A DNA stretch of 64,000 nucleotides, taken from the NCBI GenBank assembly GCA_028023455.1, contig JAQFVV010012513.1:2352001-2416000 (forward strand). The letters run 5' to 3'. The notes under the pieces were generated by a model that ran no database searches, was not told the origin of the DNA, and worked only from the letters and a program-made list of their open reading frames with translations. This document shows positions 46,950 through 58,604 of the stretch, piece by piece (positions within the stretch are counted from its first letter, which is position 1; each line of letters begins with the position of its first letter). This DNA comes from Epiperipatus broadwayi. Its lineage: Eukaryota > Onychophora > Udeonychophora > Euonychophora > Peripatidae. The position numbers and the translations under genes are program-made.

Positions 46950-48225
46950 AATCCAGAGAAAGGGCGCCATCTAGGCATTTGAACCTAGAAAAATTTATAA
47001 AGTAGGCAGATACATAAGTAAAAAAATTTTTTTATTTTATATATTTTGATATCCGGTCATTAGCCCATTGTCACTAGCTCAGGGAGTAGCAGAGATTTAT
47101 ATTTATGATAAATTCTTATCTAAGAATATATAAAAAAGAATAAAATAAGCCACTGCCAGTAATTAACACACAAACATTTATTTACGCACATATATAAAAT
47201 TTAGCATTATTTTAGAATAACTTTTCCTTTGGATTTTAACTTGATTTTAGAATTTAAATTTACATTTTAATTTTTATAATATTATAAGTTTACATTTTAA
47301 TTTTTTATAAGTTCGCACAGATGGGTTTATAAAATGTGTTTTAATGTTGAATATAGATCGGTTACATAGATTACCCGGTCAAAAAACATTTTAAAATAAA
47401 CATAAACGATCAAAATACAAAGTTGTTGATACTGTCAATTGCATAGGAATACAAGAAACCCAATAGTGTTCATCATAAGACACTGCATTGACACCAATAA
47501 CTTAAAAGACATCTGACATAAATACATCTTACTCACCGTAAGGTATCAGTATTTACCAAATGTCTATATATTTTGATCAAATATGAAAACCAAAAACATA
47601 ATCAACCGGTAACAAACCCATGCAAGCATCTATACACAATTTAAATTTAATGCATCTTTATTTAGAGTGTCGAGTATGAATAGACTACATAGATTTGCAT
47701 TTGAAAAGAAAATATTCAATCCTTGTTTAACCTTAGGATATATCGATGTGTTCAATGTAATACAAATATGGCAGCACAATTAGATTAAGAAAAGAAACTG
47801 CTTCTCGTCAGATAGGAATATTACATCTATCTGATGATGAGAGCAATAAAAAAAACTCCATAGGAAAGAACTGCGGTCTCCATCTTATAATTCCTCCCAT
47901 AGGCAAAATGAGTGCGTGCGGCATATAATATCGATTCTGCCCATAGCGAATCTCATACTACATCTACTAATTACACCAATATATCCAATCCATTGACCTA
48001 ATTCAACTACGAAACGAATAACCTAAGATTACCCTCCCTTAATATAACTTTACAAATCTATATAGCCATTCACGTCTGACTTAAGTTTAATATTTATATA
48101 GTTTAATTTATCGAAAAACAGAAATCATAATAAAAACTTAAAAGAACAAAAAAAAAATGGAAATGATTTTACAAAAGAAATACATCAAATAAAATTATAC
48201 CTAATTAATAAATAATTTAGTTTGG
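46950..48225. other. AT-rich DNA; short palindrome at 47.82-47.85 kb
   Basis: A palindrome joins CTCGTCAGATAGG with CTATCTGATGATGAG around a short centre. 46,960-46,985 holds AAAGGGCGCCATCTAGGCAT then TTGAACC, perhaps a SINE border. No gene is recognised. Confidence 0.4.
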
Positions 48226-48226
48226 T

Positions 48227-48755
48227 CAGATAGGAATCTATTTCTTTTTTTTTTTTAAATACAGAACAAGTTTAGAAGTAAAGTTCTTATTGTTTAGAAA
48301 TGTTCATTAATTAAATATATTTAAAGCTGGGAGTTCAAAAAGTTCTTACGATTTCAAAACGTTCCTTTTATCCGTTGCTTGCCATTTGAACATGAATTTC
48401 CATGCCATCCTAAAGAGATTGGTATTCTGTTGGCTGATTTATTTATTCATCTGGAGGTCTTTTGCTTTGGTTGGTCCTCAATGTAGAAACCGATGTCATT
48501 TCTTTTTTTTTAACAAAATGGAAGGGATTGAAGAGTGCGTCTTTTCAATCCTTTCCCCTTCAACTCCACATTAACACATATAATCACATCATAATAACTA
48601 ACTAATAATTTCCAAACTTTTCCTTTTATATTACCTTTAGGATCCAATGGACATTACGTCATCGTTGATGATGATCCTTCCGTTGAGGTCTGATTTCCCG
48701 ATGGATTTCTCTCATTTGCTATTAGTTTCTATTGTTTTCCTATCTGACCATTGCT
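48227..48755. mobile_element. possible TIR element bounded by ATGGTCAGATAGGAA-like ends
   Basis: TTTGGTCAGATAGGAATC (about 48,227) and, inverted, TTTTCCTATCTGACCATTG (about 48,735) bound a 520-bp GC-richer segment. The word TCAGATAGGAA also recurs at 47,814, 56,639 and 63,686, so it may be the end of a dispersed family. I could not define a target-site duplication. Confidence 0.35.
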
Positions 48756-48759
48756 TATA

Positions 48760-49435
48760 CATTTAAATGCCCAAAAGCTAGTTCACTTTGACTAATTAAA
48801 ATAATCATTTCCATTTCTGATTAATTAATGTGTTTTCCAAACTTAAAGATATTTTTATCTCTAAATCTTTTTGTTGAAAGATTTAGTTTTTCTATTTTTA
48901 ATAAAGTTTTATTTTAATAATTTTTTTTATCTATGCGATTTTATATATATATACGGGTTTAAGATGATTTTTTAATTTTCAATTTTTAATTCTTAAAAAA
49001 GAAGTTTTTATTTGCGAACTTTTATTCTTTTCACGTTTAATAATAAAAAACAATGTAACGTACGTATGTGTCCATTACAATATATATATATATATATGTG
49101 TGTGTGTGTATGTGCACAATTTTTTAAGATTATTGGTTTAATAAAAGATTCATTTTTATGTGACCTCTTAATTCTTGCTTTATTTACTTTATTAAAAAAA
49201 AAAAAAGAAAAGTAAATAGCTCTAATGGTCAGAAATTCATAAGAAGTTTATGTGCTAAAAATGGGAGCACCAGAATCTATCCTGAGACTTCTGGATACCA
49301 TGGCGAACACTATTGCACAAACGTGGGCATTTACCATATAAAAAAATTGAGGTCATATGAAAGTGACCATCTTTTGTTTGATCAGTGGTGTTGATACACG
49401 AAAAAGGATATTTGCAGATTTGTTAAAAAATGATT
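48760..49435. other. AT-rich DNA with a possible tRNA-like word
   Basis: TAGCTCTAATGGTCAGAAAT (49,218) resembles a tRNA box A, and GCACCAGAATCTATCC follows 47 bp later in place of box B. The evidence is too weak for a SINE call. Confidence 0.25.
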
Positions 49436-49439
49436 CTTT

Positions 49440-50130
49440 GATCATCTGACCTGTGAATTAATATGGTAACACATTTACCCCTGTTATTTCATGAATACGT
49501 TTATACACTTAGGATTATATAATCAATAGTAGGAATTTATTTTACATACTAAAATTATTAGAATTTTCATTTATTTAAAACTATAAGTTGGCTTGATTAA
49601 TAATTAGAAAAATCATTGGTAATATAAAGTTTTAACCTTGTCAAATGTTGACGCTTTTTGTTTTTAATATATATGAATGTGGAAGTCATATATGAGTGAG
49701 CATTGGTGGCACATTCATATAAATCTGACTTGCGAATTCTGTAGTAATGTATTTGGAGTTAGACATTCTATGAATAAGTTTGTATTCATAATGTTACATA
49801 TGTAGCCAATTATGATGTTATTCTACAGAACAAAATATCTTAAACTCAGATAGTGAGATCAACCAAGTCACACTCTATCAAATGTTGATGATGTATTTAC
49901 TTATTGTACAAAAATATGGATGTCATATATAAGTGAGCATTGGTTGCAGATTCATAAGAATATGACTTGTGAATTTGTATTAAATTTGAAATTAGTCGTT
50001 CCATGTATAATTTTGTATTTATAATGTTAAATATACAGACAAGTATGGTGTATTCTACAGAATAAGCTATCTTAGACTCAAATAGAGAGACCAACCAAGC
50101 AATTTTACAACAACAAAATAATAAAAAGAA
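49440..50130 (+). repeat. tandem array of about 238-bp units (family T238), 2-3 units
   Basis: CATATATGAGTGAGCATTGGT (49,688) recurs as CATATATAAGTGAGCATTGG-T (49,925). TGACTTGCGAATTC recurs as TGACTTGTGAATTT, and GAGATCAACCAAG as GAGACCAACCAAG. An older third unit is suggested by TGACCTGTGAATTAATAT at 49,450. Divergence between units is moderate. It has no open frame. Confidence 0.75.
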
Positions 50131-50387
50131 GAGAGTCTCTTGTTTAATGATTTTAACTTTGTTAAAAGTGACTATGTAATTTAAATGAAATGGAGTATGA
50201 ATAATATTTTTATTGAATAAAAGTGATTTAATAAAATGAAATATTTATAAAACTGTATCCTCAAATTTACATAATCATTACAAAGAAATCATCCATATTC
50301 TCTAATCAATGAATATTATTTCTATAGGAGGAGATTCTAAATAAACAGTTCATATCTTGACATAGAAAAAAATAAAAAATATGGATA

Positions 50388-50500
50388 TGCATTGTTAACC
50401 GAGAGGTCAGCGCAGCCGCCTTGCAAGCAAGCAGTTGGTTGCAGACAGTTGTTGTAAGTTTGCCTCCCGGCCGATGCTGTGACATATGGAAAAAAAAAAT
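50388..50500 (+). mobile_element. tRNA-derived SINE with A-tail
   Basis: Box A-like GTTAACCGAGAGGTCAGC, then GCCGCCTTGCAAGCAAGC, AGTTGGTTGCAGACAGTTG, box B-like TAAGTTTGCCTCCC, and pairing ends GCATTG/CGATGC. The tail is TGTGACATATGG followed by A10. It is the same family as the 33.7-kb insertion and better preserved in the D-arm region. Confidence 0.8.
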
Positions 50501-50644
50501 AAATAGAATAAATATGAGTTTCCAAAAATTGGGATTTGATTACTTTTCTCTAAATGATAAAGAAATTCACATTAAATACATATGATTTACTTTGTGAAAT
50601 ATTCTGTAATTCAATACTTTTCTTATTGCATTATCAAATCCATA

Positions 50645-50800
50645 TAATACCAACTGTTGAAAGCTGGTTTAGCACAAATTACGGATATGGTGATTATTTA
50701 TCTTTTCTACATGTGTGTGGCCATGTGTATTAGTTGTATGCGATAGTGTGGATAGTTGAAGGATGCTTGAAAATCTGAGTTCAAATCCCCTATACTTATA
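50645..50800 (+). mobile_element. H1 family copy, 3' part with hammerhead relic (50,650-50,690)
   Basis: CCAA, CTGTTGA (core A6 to T), AAGCT-GGTTT-AGCAC (stem II), CAAAT in place of GAAA, then ATTTATCTTTTCTACATGTG and box B GAGTTCAAATCCCC (50,777-50,790). The copy starts abruptly just upstream of the ribozyme. Confidence 0.7.
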
Positions 50801-51059
50801 ATAGTAATATAGAAGTTCTGAAGAATATTGCTGAGGCAATCGAAACTGTCAATAGTGGGTTGTATAAATTATTGTGAAAAGTAATAAAGAACATAAATGA
50901 TATTAATATTATAAATATAATCTAGTTATATGCATGCTGTATTCATCTGTATATTTATATATATGTTGTAAGAAAAGAACATCCACCTGCGTTTCTGAAA
51001 TGTATATATGACATATCCTTTAAATTTTTTCATATATTTCAAGTAAATAGCATTAGAAA

Positions 51060-52330
51060 AAATGGAAATAAAAGAATATCATCAAGCTATCATGCTGAGC
51101 CATAGAAATTTCTGGGCTTTCCCATATATAAGTCACAGACAGCAATGTCAAAGGAACTCCAGGACACCATCATACACTCTACAGAGAAAATAACTAAAAC
51201 TCTGGCAGGAGTCTACCTATCCCCTACAGGGAAAGGTAGCCCTGTTGAACATGAAGATTATGTCCAGAATTTCCTACTATCTATCTATAATGTCTACCCC
51301 AAATTCATTTATTAAAAAAATAAATAGGTTTTGTGCCATGTTATTTTGGAGAAATAAAACAGAAGCCATAAGCATACGCAGAATGCAACAGCATTGCAGA
51401 TTTAATGGCATGTCTCTGCATGCTATTCCAGCCTTACTTTTACAAAAAAATTCATACCCTCCTTTACAACCTAGGAATTAAATACGTGTATAATCACATA
51501 ATTAAATTAATACAGCCAACTGACACCTCCCCCCAAAGAAAAGTAGCTGGCTATATAAAATAGCATAAAACATCCATCAGTATGTCAACATTACACGAGA
51601 TGTCATTGCCAACAAAATAAATATTTGGAATGCTCAGAAATTAATGAGTCCAGAGCAAAATTCACAAAATACAAAATTAGACATAACCAATTATAAAATA
51701 ACAACGTTCTTCAAATATTGGGTTCTAGAACCCAAATATTTGGACTTTATCATTAAAATAAACCAGGATACCATGCCTACATTGTGGTTCCTATACTTTA
51801 AATGACATATCATCAAAGTTGACCCAGTATGCCCAAACTACAGAAGAGAAGAAGAGACATACTATCATATCATCAATTTATGCAATGGACTAGGAACAAT
51901 AAGATCTACTATTTATCAAAACATAAAGGTAGACTATTATCTCATTATATCATTACAAGACTGCATTAAAAAAACAATTTCCACTCATTAGAATGTCAAT
52001 TTTCATCACATATTCAATCTGGTATGCAAGGTGCAAGAAAGTATTTGCAGCCTTGCCCTGATGAAAGATTGTGCTTTATAAAATCAATGCAAAAAATAAA
52101 ACAGAGAGATAAATTATTATCATCAAGATTCATATATGAGGAGACATGGAAGCTATTCCAAACACCTATGAATTTTATATAACAAGGATTATCTATATGT
52201 TAATCAGCTTCAAACCATATGAACTAATACAAGTTTTATATAATATGCAATTGTAATGCATGGTGATTTATCTATGCTTTGAGTCAATGTAACCTTGTTT
52301 AACCTAAATAAAATTATTATTTAATAATCT
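51060..52330 (+). pseudogene. LINE ORF2 C-terminal relic (L1/jockey-like, not RTE)
   Basis: The plus strand encodes KIMSRISYYLSIMSTPNSFI, KKINRFCAMLFWRNKTEAIS and IRRMQQHCRFNGMSLHAIPA, a pattern shared by the region after the RT domain in several LINE clades ('...LP..F...i...FiW..k...i....L....GGL.lP'). Further on, YISSIYAMD..Q and NLVWYARCKKVFA fit the C-terminal cysteine/tryptophan region. Stops and frame changes are frequent. It ends near AACCTAAATAAAATTATT (about 52,305), a plausible polyadenylation site. It is 5'-truncated at about 51.06 kb. The clade is uncertain. Confidence 0.55.
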
Positions 52331-52334
52331 TTAG

Positions 52335-53285
52335 GATACATTTCTCATTGCACAAACATTCTTCAGATGGTCCTGATCATATTTTTCAAATGTCTTCATT
52401 AGAATACAGAGTTCATCAAGTTGGAAATTATCTTATCTTTTGACTATTATCCTTAAATAAATATAATAATGATTCCTACCTATCATTTATTTATTCTTTT
52501 ACAGAGAACTAAACTTAACAAAGTCCAAGCTTAAAATATATGTACTTTTTAAATATCTGTAGCCCCTTTTTTTAAATGGAATTTGTAGTAAAATTAATAA
52601 TTAATTTAAGTGTTTTTTTTAAACTACTATAAATAATGAACGTTTTTAAATTATTAGAATTATATTATGTAAAAAAATATTTTACACTCAATTGTTTTTG
52701 TTTTTTTTTCCAAATTTTAACTGTGAAATGCTACTCGGGATTATATATATTATATATTGCCATAAGCTGGCTATAGCTATTATGTGGGTGTATATATACA
52801 TATATATTGGTATATTGAATATTGTAAAGTTTATTCAAGAATATTTTCATTATTATATATATATATACCTAATGAGGATATTTCTAAACTGCTAATGAGA
52901 TGTTAATACTCTTTAACAAAAATTAAACAAACGATCCAATTCTTTACAATGTTCAAGTAAGGACTAATATGTGATTATTTTGTATGATTATTTTGTGTGT
53001 GTACGCGCGCAAGTTCTTGACATTAAACATGGAATTTAAATCAGCTGTGATGTTCTTTTATCAAATACAAAAGGGAAATTTGTATTTCACACGTTTATAT
53101 AAGGAATAGATTTATAAAAAGATGCATAGGAACTCAACCAAAAATCAGAAACTTTATTTACATAGAGAAGTATATTTATTAAAGAAAGTAAAAGAAAAAT
53201 AGACTACTTTTTAAAATAATAATTCGATTGTTATCACTCAGAAGTTTATAAAAAATTCAAGTATTTGGTTAGTACTTACCTATTA
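52335..53285. other. AT-rich DNA without recognised gene
   Basis: It contains the permuted repeat blocks at 52,758-52,850. Otherwise I recognise nothing. Confidence 0.35.
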
Positions 53286-53289
53286 TATA

Positions 53290-53445
53290 TGTTGTTAATG
53301 TTTGCGACGGCAGAATGCCATCTTTTTCTTCCGTATGGAGAGGGGGAGATACTTTGTGATGGTATAATGCCTTAATTGTGACTTTTTTAATATACCTTAT
53401 TAAAAAGGCACAACTACGAAATTTGCCATCGCAAACATGGGCAGC
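53290..53445. mobile_element. small MITE-like element, second copy of the 15.25-kb family
   Basis: Terminal inverted repeats are ATGTTTGCGACGGCA (left) and TGCCATCGCAAACAT (right, one mismatch). The interior is GAATGCCATCTTTTTCTTCC, a G-rich patch, then TGCCTTAATTGTGACTTTTTT, as at 15.3 kb. It is about 150 bp with no coding capacity. Confidence 0.65.
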
Positions 53446-53814
53446 AGGTTTAATACATAAGTTCCATTCAGTTCATTGCCCCAGTGTTTATATAAAATAG
53501 CCCAGAGTTTATAAGTAGTTCAAATATCGACCTAAAGAGTTTGAAACTGTGATTCAGAAATCATTCTATCAGTACCCTAATGTACACAGAGCATTAAATT
53601 GTTTATTGTTCAAATTCATGACAAGTTTATAAACCGGAAGTGAAAAATTGGAACCATGATTCGTATACTATGGGCTTCAGAATTCATTACTCTGTCATTG
53701 CATAAACTAGGCAAAGCATATCAATTAATTAGCTGTAAGATGTGGCAAAAAAGAATTTATTAGAGGTCATTAAAAGTTTGCTGTATGTAAGAATATAAAT
53801 GTAACTGAAATTTA

Positions 53815-54395
53815 ATAAAAAACGGTTGTTGGGGGAAGGGGGTCAGAGTCCTAAATCCTGGTTCTTTTGAGGGGGGGAACTAGGATAAGAGTGCTGTGGG
53901 GACTGTGACCAAGATTGATTTTCTCATTGACAAGAAGGGAAAAAACGCTATTCATAGGGATTTTAGCATTATTGTTATAAACGATTTTATCCAAGTATTA
54001 TTGCAAGGTAAATCGCAGTTTGGCCTAATGATTTTAATTGCAAGTGATTCACCATATTTAAATTTATTATTTTCAATGTTGTTATCTCCAAGTGTTTTTC
54101 TATTCTCAATTTATCCATCGCAAATTGGATTTCTCAATATTGTACTCCTAAAATGCTACTCATATTTAAACTTTAGACTTTACGAATACTTCTTAATTGT
54201 AACATTCATTTGTCTTTAATGGTTAATGAACACCCTTTCCACATCTCTTTCCCTTTTCATATGTATCCTTCCCCTTTCACCATGTTCCTCCTGAATTTCA
54301 TTTTTACCATTCTTTGTAAGCCTGTTATTTAACTGTATTTGTACCTTTTCTTTTTGATGAATAAACTTTCATCACTGAGAAAAAAAACATTTATT
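53815..54395 (+). mobile_element. retroposed 3' tail of unknown element
   Basis: It starts with an unusually G-rich patch (GTTGTTGGGGGAAGGGGGTC, 53,825) and ends with GATGAATAAACTTTCATCAC then an A8 run, a polyadenylation signal plus tail. The 107-codon frame at 53,896-54,219 is open but matches no domain I know. 54,130-54,220 is shared with 1765-1851. A LINE 3' UTR or a processed transcript are both possible. Confidence 0.4.
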
Positions 54396-54399
54396 AGAA

Positions 54400-55255
54400 T
54401 ATTAGCAAGAGTCTATGACATAGAGACAAGAACAAATTGGTCTGTAATAACAGATAATGAATTTGTTCCTGTTTATGTCACATGATACAAATACACACTC
54501 TAAAAAGCAAAGCTGAACTTTTTGAACCAAATGTAGTAAGCTAAATAATAAGTTTATATAATTAACTTTCCGTCGGAACTTTTAATTAATAAGATTTTAA
54601 ATAATGATGTAAATTTTTATTGGACACCTTCAGGAAGTGTTTACTAAATCTTTTGATAAAATTAACAAAATGTCAAACTAATTAGCAATTTAAAAAAAAA
54701 AAAAAAGACATAAAAAATCAATAATTTAACACATTTCATTTTTTTTTCCCTCTTGTTTCACAATAATCCCTTACTGAAAAGATGCGGTAAGCTTTTAGAA
54801 GAATTTATTGATGTGTTGTTATAAGATGAAGCCTTTTAAAAATGTTAATGAATTTATGGGTGCTTGAAAAGAGTATAGCTTATTTTTTTACCTCGTTTTT
54901 GATTAGAATGTTTATGCTATTTATCTTTAGTTATGAAGTGGTTCATCTTAGATATTAATTCAATTTTTTTTTAATTAGAATATTTAATAAAGCTTAGTAG
55001 TATTGCTATTTCTTTTTCCATTTCTGTTGAGTGGTTTTTATTCAATTGTGGAATGTTTTGACATGCAATTCAATTGGTGCATTGATAATGCTGATCGTTT
55101 ATTCAATTAAAATAATAGACAATTTAAGCGAATTCTGTTTTATTAATGAAACTTTCTTGTTGTGATGCACTTAAAAATATAATATATTTATATATGTTAT
55201 AAAACACAGATTTTACTATAGCGCCATCTATACTAAGCTTATGTATACAATTATC
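54400..55255. other. AT-rich DNA without recognised gene
   Basis: I recognise nothing here. Confidence 0.35.
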
Positions 55256-55269
55256 AGATATTAATACAT

Positions 55270-55745
55270 TTACATCCCCACCCCAGATCAGTTTCTGGAT
55301 TTTACCTTTATCAATAAATATTGAGGTCCAAAGATGGAAGTGTAGTAATTATATATCTTAAATTTATTATATAAACTTAAATCCTGAAATACCAAACACT
55401 CCAAGATTTTAAAGCCAAGGTAAACTGTTCTTGAGAATTATTAATATTATTAAATCACTTGACAATATTTGATAAATCATAAACATCTTCCTAAGTATTT
55501 TCCAACTGCTGGAAGTTTGGAATGATCAATGGTTACCAGATGGTAGCATATAAAATTCCCAGTCCTTGGCTGGTTTTTGCATTTTTGTCTTTATCAACGA
55601 GATTTAAAGCTAGAAATAATGCAGTTACATAACTGGTAGCAATCTTTAATATTATTTTATTATCCAAACCAAAAGTCTGGAATTCAAAAGACTCTAAGAA
55701 TTTGAAACCAAGCTCAACTGCTTGAACATTTATATAAATCTTAAC
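55270..55745 (-). mobile_element. decayed tandem dimer of hammerhead units (H2-related), about 290-bp period
   Basis: The minus strand has a half-preserved hammerhead at 55,280-55,328: CCTCA, then TTGATAA, AGG/TCC stem II, AGAAACTGATC and TGGGG. A weaker one at about 55,556-55,602 reads CTCG, TTGATAA, AAAACCAG and GGACTGGG. Between and beyond them CAAACACTCC-AAGATTTTAAAGCC-AAGG aligns with CAAAAGACTC-TAAGAATTTGAAACC-AAGC at 292-bp spacing. The arrangement repeats the 7.4-kb locus: one ribozyme per tandem unit. Confidence 0.55.
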
Positions 55746-55749
55746 TTAG

Positions 55750-55816
55750 ATCAGTAACAATACGTTTTAGTAAACTCATACTTTTTTAAGTATAGATATA
55801 TTAATTGAAATATTGC

Positions 55817-55861
<45 letters not shown>

Positions 55862-57005
55862 TGCATATAGCCATAATTGAAAAAGGGTATAAGTTAGCAA
55901 ATGATCATCTTCTGGGTTATCTCATGAACAGAAATTCCTTTGATCTTTGTAAATGTGGAAGAACATAAAAAATATTCTCTAAAATGGTTATAAATTTTGT
56001 CACAAATAACATAGAATGTACTTATTTAAAAATCTGCTAAACCAGTTATATTTTCATCTGTTTGGTTTTCATCAAAAAATGGTTTCCATTTTTTAGGTCT
56101 TTCTTGAATATAAGCATCAAATTTCATGCTTCATTTTCAATTATATTTACTATTTAAATCATGTATTTAATAAACTTTTTAGCAACTTATACAGATCATT
56201 AAATTATTACTAGGGTATTGTATGAATTTTCTGAATGCATTCATGTTTTCAATATTTTATTTCTTCATAAGAACTTTATTGATTATATAATGAGTTTATA
56301 TTAGTACAATAGTGAAAGCAATACGGTTAACGACATAGACGGGATAAGAATCATACAACTAGTTGCACAATCAGAAACAAATAAATGTAGAACCCAAGCA
56401 ACTAAAGGAGCTAATTTTTTCTCTCTATCATGGATAGTCTGAAGTTTTGATATGAATAATTGACAGGGATTATCAATGGTTAGGATTAAACATAAGCATA
56501 CATCTAATGGACCAATATGTGAAGAGTAAGAAAGTGGAAATCCTAATAGATGGAAACATACCATTACCAATACTATTTTGGCTCAAATAATAGTCATTAG
56601 GACAAACTCCAATTTTCTTATTTTTTTCTCAATGTGTTCAGATAGGAATATTTTGTCATTCATATTGAGTGTGGTGGTGCAAGGCACTTCTTATTTCACT
56701 ACAACCATTTCAGATTGCTTTTATTGCATCTGATTGGCCTGACCACCTAGGACCACAGTGAAATGTAAGTCATTTTCAACAAATTCAGATTCTATAGTAT
56801 TCCAATGGCCAGACAAAGCATAAAAAATATCTAAATTCTTTCTAGTAAATAAGAATATAATATAGCTTGCAGACAACATTCTGCCATATTATTTTCAAAT
56901 AAATTAAGTGATTGTGTTGTGCAAGGCACATAATATGTTGTTTCATTATATTGTTTAACGTTGACTTCAGGTCATTTATATTGACCAGACATGTTCTTGC
57001 ATTAT
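55750..57005. other. AT-rich DNA with a TA/TG microsatellite
   Basis: (TA)n then (TG)n lies at 55,818-55,860. The 89-codon minus-strand frame at 56,301-56,570 has no recognisable domain. Confidence 0.4.
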
Positions 57006-57012
57006 TGTATGT

Positions 57013-57030
57013 TTAACCTTTGCAGTCTTC

Positions 57031-57068
<38 letters not shown>

Positions 57069-57078
57069 TGCAAAGGTA
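57013..57078. repeat. hairpin: 13-bp inverted repeat around (TA)n
   Basis: ACCTTTGCAGTCT and AGACTGCAAAGGT flank a TA tract of about 38 bp. Confidence 0.85.
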
Positions 57079-57314
57079 TAAATACTATATACTATATATA
57101 TATATATATAAATAAATTTAGCTGATCCAGTACAACAAATTTTAATGATGTACCAGTATGCAAATAAATAAGTAAAAAACCAAATAAACACTCCTACATT
57201 GAACTATTATCTATCAAATAGTGAATGTGATAATAAATTGATCATCATGTGTTATAACTCATGTAGTATTAATAATAATCATACACTTTACATCTTTTTA
57301 AACACTTTAACAAT

Positions 57315-57440
57315 GCTATTTTTATATCAAACTTGTATATACAATTTCGACTGTCCTGTAGACATCACTAGAGCTCTTCACTACACTCTGAAGATGACTT
57401 CATGATAGTTGAAACTATAAGAATAAAGTTTTGATATACA
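57315..57440 (+). mobile_element. foldback with two minimal hammerhead-like motifs
   Basis: TATATCAAACTTGTATATAC (left) is mirrored by GTTTTGATATACAAAT (right). Inside, the plus strand has CTCTGAAGATGACTTCATGA then TAGTTGAAACTAT. CTGAAGA fits the hammerhead core and GAAAC follows. The left half read on the minus strand has AGTGATGTCTACAGGACAGT then CGAAAT. Both halves resemble the 17.7-kb motif (CTGAAGA ... CAGTCAAAAC). The stems are imperfect. Confidence 0.45.
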
Positions 57441-57539
57441 AATAATACAGTTAACATGTTTAAGAAAGTTGTAAATGGTATGATATTTAAAAATAGAAAC
57501 AAATAATAAGAAAAGAAAGAAGATAATTAATAAGTATGG

Positions 57540-58600
57540 CATAGTACTTTGATTTATTAAGTTTGGTTTTTAAAATGTTAATCTCTTTTTCTTAATAATT
57601 TCAATTAATTCATCATACATTGTCAGTGACAATAATTTATATATATTTTTTTCTTTTTAAGCCATACTTTTGCATATGAGATAAGAAAAACTCATCAAAA
57701 TCAGCTAGGAACTCCATTGTAGTTGCATTAGATCCAGTTGATAATCCAAAACATTTATTATCCCCATGAAATATAAGAGCTTGTTTCCCTAAAAAAAAAT
57801 AGTTGCAATCATTCTTTGAAATACCTTTCTGCAATATTTTTTTTTAATTTCAGATAAAGACTTCCAATGTTTGTATCGATACAACCATGTATAGAACTTC
57901 ATGCTATATGAATGTTATTATATACATTCTGTTTCATTGAGCATTCATGTTGTCCAAATCTTACTTTAACATTTTTCCAATCTCTGTAGTATGCAGTAAA
58001 AGCTTCCTTAATGCTAGTAAAAAGTTTATATAACAAAAATTAATTTACTGTTATTACTGTACACCAACCACTCTCTTTCAATTTCTTCATATGTACAATA
58101 AATTATGTCTTTTTTAATGAACTTGTAATTTTCTTTTTAGGTTCTGTAACAGTTAATTTTGATGTATTTACTAAACATATTCTTGATAGTGGTTTGTTTT
58201 TAACTGTGAAATTTTGCATAATGAAAGTAAAATGTGTTGGCCACATAGCTATATCAGAATTTTGGAGATTTTTCAAACATTGTTGTTTGTGTTCACTTTT
58301 GCTTTCTTCTTTCCTTTTTCAAGATCTAGATTTTGCTCTAATTCTTTTTCTTCATTGATAGATATTGTTGATGTTCTTGATATTTCCTTCATTTTTCATT
58401 TTTGTCTTCATTTTTTTTTGTTGTCTTTTCTTTTGCTATGCATCGATCCAGATCTTCAACTTTTGTCTCTTCATTTATTGATGTTGATATGTCTACATCC
58501 GTTTTTGTAAATACTTATACAATGTATTTTGCGGTTTTAATCTTTCCTTCTCTTTTTTCTACTTTCTTTTTTTTTTTTTCAAATTTTGACTAAAGTTGAT
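57540..58600 (-). pseudogene. hAT-like transposase relic (DUF4371 / zinc-finger MYM-type family)
   Basis: The minus strand carries, across several frames, a lysine/glutamate-rich N-terminal part (TKVEDLDRCIAKEKTTKKNE), then NSDIAMWPTHF, REWLVYSNNSKLIF, TAYYRDWKNVKVRFGQHECS, FLGKQALIFHGDNKCFG and ATTMEFLADFDEFFLSHMQK, then LTMYDELIEIIKKK. The order 'D..LWP', 'R.WLVYS', 'DWK....RF..HE.S', 'FL..Q.L.FRG.NE.FG', 'FL.FL..FD.FL..H...YG' and 'Y..ELIEII' is typical of the hAT-like transposases annotated as zinc finger MYM-type or DUF4371 proteins. The catalytic core and dimerisation region after about residue 250 are missing. Stops and frameshifts show decay. The plus-strand frames at 58.2-58.6 kb are shadows. 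Confidence 0.75.
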
Positions 58601-58604
58601 AACT

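Noticed and set aside
49640-49950. Hammerhead in the 238-bp array (TTGATGATG near 49,886)
   Set aside because: No GAAA at the right distance and no complementary stem I strands.
53896-54219. 107-codon frame as a host gene
   Set aside because: It sits in a retroposed tail with A-run, part of which is repeated at 1.77 kb, and has no recognisable domain.
58214-58593. Hydrophobic plus-strand frames, Phe/Leu/Ser-rich
   Set aside because: They are the reverse strand of the lysine/glutamate-rich N-terminal part of the hAT-like relic.
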